Below, one piece after another: positions 34,356-39,294 of a stretch of 39,294 bases of DNA. The translations under genes and the position numbers were made by a program. The notes beneath the pieces were generated by a model. The model was not told the origin of the DNA. It worked only from the letters and a program-made list of their open reading frames with translations, and did not search any database. Every line of letters begins with the position of its first letter. Position 1 is the first letter of the stretch. This DNA comes from Chlamydiota bacterium (GTDB lineage Bacteria > Chlamydiota > Chlamydiia > Chlamydiales > Simkaniaceae), in the NCBI GenBank assembly GCA_021772245.1, contig JAJFMH010000003.1, forward strand, positions 1-39,294, given 5' to 3'.

Positions 34356-35365
34356 GGGACCCATCTCATTTGCTTGGGGATTTTTACATCTGCGTCATGC
34401 AGTATAGCATTACTTACTATTTCTCCGACAAGTCCATGATACAGCAATCCTCTAGATCCCATTGCTGTTATAAACCAGATGTTATCTACTTTTCCAATTA
34501 ATGGTAGGTAATGCCCTTTTCTAAGCGCTCTAACTCCCATAAAGCAATCTGTCACTTCTAAACCAGTAGGAAGAGTCAGATATCCTTCAACTTTTTCAAA
34601 GATAAGTGACTTGGCAAGTTCCATATCTATTTTGGATGTAACATCTCTTTCATAGGTAGATCCTAAATAGCAATATTTAGGATCAACGGATACAGCCATA
34701 TATCCACTTCCAACGATGCTATGCTTGAGTGTTATTCCACCTGGCAACTTGCATCGGAGCACTTGTCCTTTCATAAATTTAATAGGAAGATTAATCTCTG
34801 GCAATACTTGTTGTATTTGAGCGCCTGTGGCAACTAGAATTTGATCATATTGAGTAAGTTCTGCTATATCCGTGATCTTTCTTTCAACAAACTTTACTCC
34901 CCTTTTTTTACATACTTTCAGTAAGCCATTGAGATATTTTTCTGGAAAAATCGTAACGCCATTTTTTATAAAATAAGCCCCATGCACTTCTACTTGCAAG
35001 AAAGGAACCGTTTTTGGATCTACTTTTTCAATATCCATATACTCTTGTGTATAGCCATCCAAAGTTTGTTTGACATCTTCAGTAAGAGCGATTCGAAAAA
35101 CACCTGAAGTATCAGCAACTTTTTCTCCAAGCTCTCTTTCTGCAACATCTATGAGATGCATTGTTTTTTGCATTCCTTCAGTTGCAAACAAACTTCGTTT
35201 AGCACTTTTGCCAATATAAGGGTGCATTAGTCCAGCTGACACTCTCGAGGCGCACTCAGTATTCTTGTTTGTATAGAATACATCTATTTCAACGCTTTTT
35301 TCTTGCGAAAGAAAAAAGGCGGTTGATAGCCCAGAAAATCCAGCGCCGATAATAGCTATTTTCAT
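34352..35365 (-). CDS. FAD-dependent oxidoreductase of the DAO family
   Basis: A 337-residue flavoprotein. The dinucleotide-binding motif GAGFSGLSTA begins at residue 7, VGSGYMAVS and the C-terminal GSRGLLYHGLVGE complete the D-amino-acid-oxidase fold, and LVATGAQ is the usual second FAD contact. RVSAGLMHPYIGK and GVFRIA resemble the oxidase half of MnmC, which acts on the wobble uridine of tRNA, and also ThiO-type glycine oxidases. MnmC is my preferred guess, at low confidence. It starts six bases after gltA and overlaps the next gene, so it is in the operon. Confidence 0.75.
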   Translation of the reverse strand: MKIAIIGAGFSGLSTAFFLSQEKSVEIDVFYTNKNTECASRVSAGLMHPYIGKSAKRSLFATEGMQKTMHLIDVAERELGEKVADTSGVFRIALTEDVKQTLDGYTQEYMDIEKVDPKTVPFLQVEVHGAYFIKNGVTIFPEKYLNGLLKVCKKRGVKFVERKITDIAELTQYDQILVATGAQIQQVLPEINLPIKFMKGQVLRCKLPGGITLKHSIVGSGYMAVSVDPKYCYLGSTYERDVTSKIDMELAKSLIFEKVEGYLTLPTGLEVTDCFMGVRALRKGHYLPLIGKVDNIWFITAMGSRGLLYHGLVGEIVSNAILHDADVKIPKQMRWVP

Positions 35366-35371
35366 CAGGCC

Positions 35372-36526
35372 CTATGAGCCTTTGTAAATATATTTGGGCC
35401 GAACAATCGGAGTTCCTTTTTTATTTCTAGCAGAGCACCTTTCATATACAATCTGCGTTGCTATTCCGACCGATCTCGAAAGCCCAAAAAGGGTTGTATA
35501 ATACTGAGGATATGCAAAATTTGCAGCGGTGAGTACTATTCCAGAAATCGCATCTACGTTGGGATACGGATTAGAAATTTTGGGGTTTTCCTTTAAGACA
35601 CTTGGAACAACCTCTCTTAGCATAAGTGCAAGTTCAACAAGAGGATTTGATGGAAAATTCTTTTGTGCAAACTCATATAAAATGGTAGCTCTTGCATCTT
35701 CAGCGCGAAGAACTGCGTGACCAAAGCCAAAGATAAGCTCTTTATTATCAAGCATCTTACGAACATGCTCGTCTAGCATTTCTTTGGTGGGATGAGATCC
35801 AACCTCATCTAAGATCTTTTTTACAAATACCAAACAATCTTGATTTGCTTTGCCATGGCGAGGACCTGCTAAGGCGCAGAGCGAGGCGCAAATAGACCCA
35901 TACATATCTTCTAAGCCAGATGCGACTGCCTTTCCAACAAAAGCAGATAGATTCCCTCCTCCATGATCATAATGCAAGATATTAAAGAGTCTAAAAAGTT
36001 CCCCAAGAACTTTTTTATCTACATCAGGAACTTTTAACATCTGGGTAAAATTTCCCATGTAACATAAATCTTCCTGTGGATCTTGTGTTTGTCCCCATCC
36101 TGCATGATGGTTAATAACACAGGCAAGAAGGTGCGGAATTTTTGCAATTAAATTAATCGCGTCCTTCTTATAGTCATTTTTTCCTTCGATCATTCCAAGA
36201 ATAAGCACGGCGCTAGAAAATAGCTTCATTGGATGCCCTTCTCTTGGTAGCTTGTAAATCGCATCGACTACTTTTGGATCAAGTTTTGCCCGCTGCTTTA
36301 GCTCTTTTGAAAAAGCTTCTATATCGGAAGAAGATCCTTCCACACCATTTAAAAGAAGGTACATCACCTCTTCAGGTTGATGAGAGCAAAGCTCTGAAAC
36401 AGGTTTTCCCCTATAAAAAAGACCTTTGATTGGATCAACATAAGAAGTTGTGCAGAACCCCACAGGATATCCTCTAAGACCTGTTTCTAAATTCTCATCG
36501 GTAATCTCAAATAATATTTCCTTCAC
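35372..36526 (-). CDS. gltA: Citrate synthase, resembling the mitochondrial type
   Basis: Condenses oxaloacetate with acetyl-CoA. The catalytic triad is visible: H188 in HYDHGGGNLSAF, H270 in GFGHAVLRAEDAR, and D325 in PNVDAISG, with GPRHGKANQ between the first two. These blocks match mitochondrial citrate synthases (HSDHEGGNVSAH, GPLHGLANQ, GYGHAVLRKTDPR, PNVDAHSG) better than the usual bacterial 'HADHE.NAST' and 'GFGHRVYK'. At 384 residues it lacks a targeting extension. Chlamydiaceae lack this enzyme; its presence indicates a fuller TCA cycle. It is 16 bases after mdh, which supplies its oxaloacetate, on the same strand. Confidence 0.93.
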   Translation of the reverse strand: MKEILFEITDENLETGLRGYPVGFCTTSYVDPIKGLFYRGKPVSELCSHQPEEVMYLLLNGVEGSSSDIEAFSKELKQRAKLDPKVVDAIYKLPREGHPMKLFSSAVLILGMIEGKNDYKKDAINLIAKIPHLLACVINHHAGWGQTQDPQEDLCYMGNFTQMLKVPDVDKKVLGELFRLFNILHYDHGGGNLSAFVGKAVASGLEDMYGSICASLCALAGPRHGKANQDCLVFVKKILDEVGSHPTKEMLDEHVRKMLDNKELIFGFGHAVLRAEDARATILYEFAQKNFPSNPLVELALMLREVVPSVLKENPKISNPYPNVDAISGIVLTAANFAYPQYYTTLFGLSRSVGIATQIVYERCSARNKKGTPIVRPKYIYKGS

Positions 36527-36542
36527 GCTAAACTATCCTCTT

Positions 36543-37526
36543 TTAGGTTAACAAATGGGCAACCATTTCTTTTTCTTGCAAAAGTTCTTTTTCTGTATTT
36601 GCAATTTTTTCTTTTATAAACGCATCAAATGTAAATGAAGATACAATTTCAATTTCACCATTTCCTTTTCGTTTGCAAGGAAAAGAAAAAATAAGTCCCT
36701 CTGAAATGCCATAAGGATTCCCATCAGAGCAAATTGCGCTTGAAAAAACATCGCCTTCACTTGCAATAGATTTTACAGCGTCCAAAATTGCATTTGCTGC
36801 TGATGCTGCAGAGGATTTTCCTCGAGCTGCAATAATAGCAGCGCCTCTTTTTTGCACTGTCGCAAAAAAGTCATTCTCAAGCCAGCTGCGATCAGTAATC
36901 TTATCTACCGCCTTTTTTTCTCCGATTTTTGCATTGCAAAAATCAGGAACCTGCGTTGCAGAGTGATTTCCCCAAATAATGATATCGGAAACTTCAGAAA
37001 TTTCTACACTTGCTTTTTGCGCAAGTTGAAATCTTGCTCTATTTTGATCAAGTCTTGTCATCGCATGAAAATGAGCCCTTGGAATATCTGGTGCATGATG
37101 CATTGTGATCAAGCAATTGGTGTTACAAGGGTTACCAACAACTAGCACTTTTACATCTTTTGAAGCCGAAGTATTTAGCGCTTTACCCATTTCTACAAAG
37201 ATCTTCCCATTCTCTAATAGAAGATCCTTTCTTTCCATACCAGGTCCCCTCGGCTTTGCGCCAACTAGTAGAGCGTAGTCTACCCCTTCAAAAACTTCTT
37301 TAGGATTAGATCCTATTTTAATTTCGTGCAGCGTTTCAAAGCCGCAGTCTTCAAGCTCTAATACAACCCCCTGCAACGCTTTCATAGCAGGTTCTAACTC
37401 TAGAATATGAAGAGCTACTTTTTGACTTTTACCAAAAAGCTCACCACTTGCAATCCGAAATAACAAACTATATGCAATTTGACCCGACCCACCTGTAACA
37501 GCTACTCGAATTACTGACTTAGACAT
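36543..37526 (-). CDS. mdh: Malate dehydrogenase
   Basis: Interconverts malate and oxaloacetate. The 327-residue protein is of the cytosolic/Thermus-like type: [21 protein letters not shown] near residues 12-32, [15 protein letters not shown] with substrate-binding arginines near 93 and 99, GNPCNTN, RLDQNRA (D160, R163), and the catalytic histidine H188 in [18 protein letters not shown] seven bases before the ATG supports the start. It is first in the apparent operon mdh-gltA-FAD oxidoreductase-MBL hydrolase-hflX. Confidence 0.96.
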   Translation of the reverse strand: MSKSVIRVAVTGGSGQIAYSLLFRIASGELFGKSQKVALHILELEPAMKALQGVVLELEDCGFETLHEIKIGSNPKEVFEGVDYALLVGAKPRGPGMERKDLLLENGKIFVEMGKALNTSASKDVKVLVVGNPCNTNCLITMHHAPDIPRAHFHAMTRLDQNRARFQLAQKASVEISEVSDIIIWGNHSATQVPDFCNAKIGEKKAVDKITDRSWLENDFFATVQKRGAAIIAARGKSSAASAANAILDAVKSIASEGDVFSSAICSDGNPYGISEGLIFSFPCKRKGNGEIEIVSSFTFDAFIKEKIANTEKELLQEKEMVAHLLT

Positions 37527-37694
37527 GCACTGACTCCTTATATTTTCTGTACATCTCTAACATCTTCTCGTTACTCTTTCAAGAAGAAAATATTTGACAT
37601 TGAATAAGATTGGAGTGAAGCGTTTTACAACTGAGATAAATGCTTCATTTCTGAGTGCCTTACGTAGCGATTTCAGGAAAATATTGCATTTTAT

Positions 37695-37706
37695 GGAGTG
37701 CACTCC
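37695..37706. promoter_or_regulatory. 12-bp palindrome in the mdh/EVE intergenic region
   Basis: GGAGTGCACTCC is perfectly self-complementary. The half-site TGGAGTG occurs again at 37611-37617, closer to mdh. Both lie between divergent genes, so an operator is possible. There is no gene in 37527-37784; a 67-codon frame there looks spurious. Confidence 0.35.
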
Positions 37707-37720
37707 GATAATTTGCAAAT

Positions 37721-37741
37721 AGTTTGATTTTAAATCAAACT
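37721..37741. promoter_or_regulatory. Inverted repeat upstream of the EVE-domain gene
   Basis: AGTTTGATTT and AAATCAAACT, exact complements around one base, end 43 bases before the EVE gene. It could be an operator or a leader hairpin; there is no T-tract. Confidence 0.35.
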
Positions 37742-37784
37742 CCTTCCAATCTTTTCTCAACTCATATTCAACTAGAGAAGTGTC

Positions 37785-38255
37785 ATGACAAAATATTGGC
37801 TAATGAAGACTGAACCTACCACTTTTTCGATTGATGATCTTCAAAAGAAAAAAAGAGAGCCATGGGATGGTGTTCGCAACTATCAAGCTAGAAATTTCAT
37901 GCGAGATGAAATGAAAATTGGAGATCTTGTTCTATTTTATCATTCTAATGCAAAACCACCTGGTATCGCGGGTCTTGCAAAGGTTTGCTCTAAACCATAC
38001 CCCGATCCTACTCAGTTTCAACCAAGTAGCCACTATTATGATCCTAAATCATCCAAAGAAGATCCCAGATGGGAACTTGTTGATGTCTCTTTCGTAAAAA
38101 AATTCCCAAATATCATCCCCCTACCAAAACTCAGAGACTTTGCTACTTTAAAAGATATGGCGCTACTTCAAAAAGGGTCTAGGCTGTCTATCCAACCTGT
38201 TACAAAGAAAGAATATGATTTCATTGTATCTCTTTCGATGAAAGAGAGCTTGTAA
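37785..38255 (+). CDS. EVE-domain protein (THYN1/YdcG-like)
   Basis: A 156-residue single EVE domain, relative of the PUA and YTH folds that bind modified bases in RNA or DNA. Markers are YWLMKTEPTTFSIDDL at the N-terminus, WDGVRNYQARNFMRDEMKIGDLVLFYHSN near 27-55 (the family's most conserved block), GIAGLAKV, and DPRWELVDVSFVKKF. Human THYN1 has the same layout. The ligand is unknown here. The preceding gap carries two inverted repeats. Confidence 0.9.
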   Translation: MTKYWLMKTEPTTFSIDDLQKKKREPWDGVRNYQARNFMRDEMKIGDLVLFYHSNAKPPGIAGLAKVCSKPYPDPTQFQPSSHYYDPKSSKEDPRWELVDVSFVKKFPNIIPLPKLRDFATLKDMALLQKGSRLSIQPVTKKEYDFIVSLSMKESL

Positions 38256-38285
38256 GAATCATCTAAATTGACCATAATCTTGCCT

Positions 38286-39128
38286 ATGAATACTTTTATT
38301 TTAACACTGTCTTGCCCTGATAAAAAGGGAATCGTAGCTGCGATTTCAAACCATCTTCTGACACAAGATGCGAATATTGTAGAATCTGCACAATATAGTG
38401 ATCCATCAACCCGCGCATTTTTTATGCGAGTCGTGTTTGAATCAAAAAATTCTGAGCAAAAACTAAGTGAAGATTTCAAAGATTTAGCAACTAGCTTTTC
38501 AATGCAGTACCACTTAAAAAATAAAAGTCGCAAAACACGGACCCTTATTTTAGTCTCAAAGGCATCACACTGCTTAAATGACTTGCTTCATCGAGTCTAT
38601 TCAGATCAGCTTTCGATTGAAATTCCTTCAATTGTCTCGAACCATAATACCTTAGAAAAGATGGCATCCTGGCATCAAATCCCCTTCCATCACCTTCCGA
38701 TCGAAAATAAAGATAAAGCCTCTCAGGAACAAAAGATTTTAGAGCTTATAGACAAACTTGATATTGAACTTGTCATCTTAGCTAGGTACATGCAAATTCT
38801 ATCTCCAAACTTTTGTCAAAAAGTGCATGGAAAAGCTATCAATATCCATCACTCATTCTTACCAAGCTTCAAAGGTGCAAAACCATATTTTCAGGCCTAT
38901 GATCGAGGCGTAAAGCTTATTGGCGCAACCTCCCACTATGTCACAGAAAATCTAGATGAAGGCCCCATCATTGAGCAAGAAGTGATTCGAGTAAATCACA
39001 CCTATACTCCACAAATGCTTACAAAAGTGGGTAATGATGTAGAGAGTTTAGTACTTGCCAAAGCAATCGAATATCATGTAGAAAGAAGAGTTATGATCGA
39101 CGGCAATAAAACCGTCGTTTTTAACTAA
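38286..39128 (+). CDS. purU: Formyltetrahydrofolate deformylase PurU
   Basis: Hydrolyses 10-formyl-THF to THF and formate, balancing one-carbon pools. I use the ATG at 38286; the frame extends to a TTG at 38268 without a ribosome binding site. In the 280-residue protein, the N-terminal ACT domain (LSCPDKKGIVAAISNHLL) is followed by a formyltransferase-fold domain with LVILARYMQILSPNF and the catalytic block INIHHSFLPSFKGAKPYFQAYDRGVKLIGATSHYVT, whose His and the Asp in LDEGPI are the active-site residues. It is 30 bases after the EVE gene. A terminator hairpin is built into its last codons. Confidence 0.95.
   Translation: MNTFILTLSCPDKKGIVAAISNHLLTQDANIVESAQYSDPSTRAFFMRVVFESKNSEQKLSEDFKDLATSFSMQYHLKNKSRKTRTLILVSKASHCLNDLLHRVYSDQLSIEIPSIVSNHNTLEKMASWHQIPFHHLPIENKDKASQEQKILELIDKLDIELVILARYMQILSPNFCQKVHGKAINIHHSFLPSFKGAKPYFQAYDRGVKLIGATSHYVTENLDEGPIIEQEVIRVNHTYTPQMLTKVGNDVESLVLAKAIEYHVERRVMIDGNKTVVFN
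39098..39122 (+). terminator. Terminator embedded in the purU 3' end
   Basis: CGACGG (39098-39103) pairs with CCGTCG (39112-39117) around an eight-base loop, followed by five Ts. The T-run codes for part of VVFN, just before the stop at 39126-39128. Confidence 0.6.
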
Positions 39129-39137
39129 GAGGCTACT

Positions 39138-39294
39138 ATGACTAATCCTAATTGAGGAATTCTCGATGAGTGATTTCTCCTATGGAAAATCATTCATCTA
39201 AAAATCAATTTACCCCAGATTTTTCAATCTCCTTCCTATGAAGAAGTTAATTCTGAAAGTAAAAACCTACAAATTCACCCCAAACAAAAAAAAC
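39138..39294 (+). pseudogene. Possible broken gene start at the window edge
   Basis: After AAGAGG (39127-39132) an ATG at 39138 opens only five codons. A second ATG at 39165 with GAGGAA upstream opens 11 codons. An ATG at 39182 opens 19 codons, while a neighbouring frame (QSPSYEEVNSESKNL) is open to the window end. One base gained or lost in the TTTTT near 39223 would join the last two. It could equally be intergenic DNA. Confidence 0.2.

Noticed and set aside
37557-37760. A 67-codon minus-strand frame upstream of mdh
   Set aside because: It crosses the two palindromes, has no ribosome binding site, and its composition looks random; treated as intergenic.
1-39294. tRNA, rRNA, CRISPR arrays, insertion sequences, phage genes
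   Set aside because: Intergenic regions were read for clover-leaf, spaced repeats, transposase and integrase signatures; none was seen. No tool was available for a formal RNA search, so small RNAs cannot be excluded.

Overview
The window reads as chromosome of a low-GC member of the Chlamydiae outside the Chlamydiaceae, that is, an 'environmental' chlamydia. The evidence is gene content, order and architecture. FtsH has the very long periplasmic insert typical of chlamydiae. The block rhomboid-like / tadA / rpsO / pnp / ftsH / tilS / lptF / lptG matches the order I recall around CT845-CT838 of Chlamydia trachomatis, and hflX next to a metallo-beta-lactamase gene matches CT379-CT380. A citrate synthase gene, absent from Chlamydiaceae, and several large lineage-specific membrane proteins point to a Simkania, Rhabdochlamydia or Parachlamydia-type relative. 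I cannot name the species.

Layout. 1-4.8 kb: a rhomboid-like membrane protein, the tRNA deaminase tadA with a small overlapping gene, then rpsO and pnp. 5.0-6.0 kb: an orphan gene with an internal 18-bp duplication. 6.0-10.0 kb (minus): ftsH and tilS. 10.2-14.6 kb: a tightly packed operon lptF-lptG-PAP2 phosphatase-M32 carboxypeptidase. 14.6-15.5 kb (minus): rplM-rpsI. 15.7-19.6 kb: a membrane protein resembling a degenerate M48 peptidase, miaB, a conserved membrane protein, and a Pro-rich Inc-like protein. 19.7-23.8 kb (minus): glgB-ligA. 23.9-25.6 kb: three small orphan membrane proteins, two of them tandem paralogues. 25.6-27.9 kb (minus): mtaB plus an unrecognised gene. 28.0-31.5 kb: a secreted GH81 endo-beta-1,3-glucanase gene split by one in-frame TAA. 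31.7-32.3 kb: a MarC family gene. 32.3-37.5 kb (minus): an apparent operon mdh-gltA-FAD oxidoreductase-MBL hydrolase-hflX. 37.8-39.1 kb: an EVE-domain gene and purU. The last 160 bases hold what may be a broken gene start.

How it fits together. Housekeeping genes (translation, tRNA modification, RNA decay, LPS export, central carbon) alternate with single-gene or small clusters of lineage-specific membrane proteins. These accessory genes have AT-rich upstream regions and mostly AGGTA-type ribosome binding sites. Several carry paired hydrophobic segments like those of chlamydial inclusion-membrane (Inc) proteins, so they are the best candidates for host-interaction factors.

The strongest leads are the interrupted GH81 glucanase and the paralogous Inc-like family (24342-25565, related to 15702-16628). 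The 15702-16628 protein looks like an M48 peptidase that has lost its HExxH motif. No rRNA, tRNA, CRISPR array, insertion sequence or phage gene was seen. No gene-free stretch exceeds about 300 bases; the longest (1789-2071, 4781-5016, 18585-18851, 31455-31679, 37527-37784) hold only the promoters, hairpins and palindromes listed.
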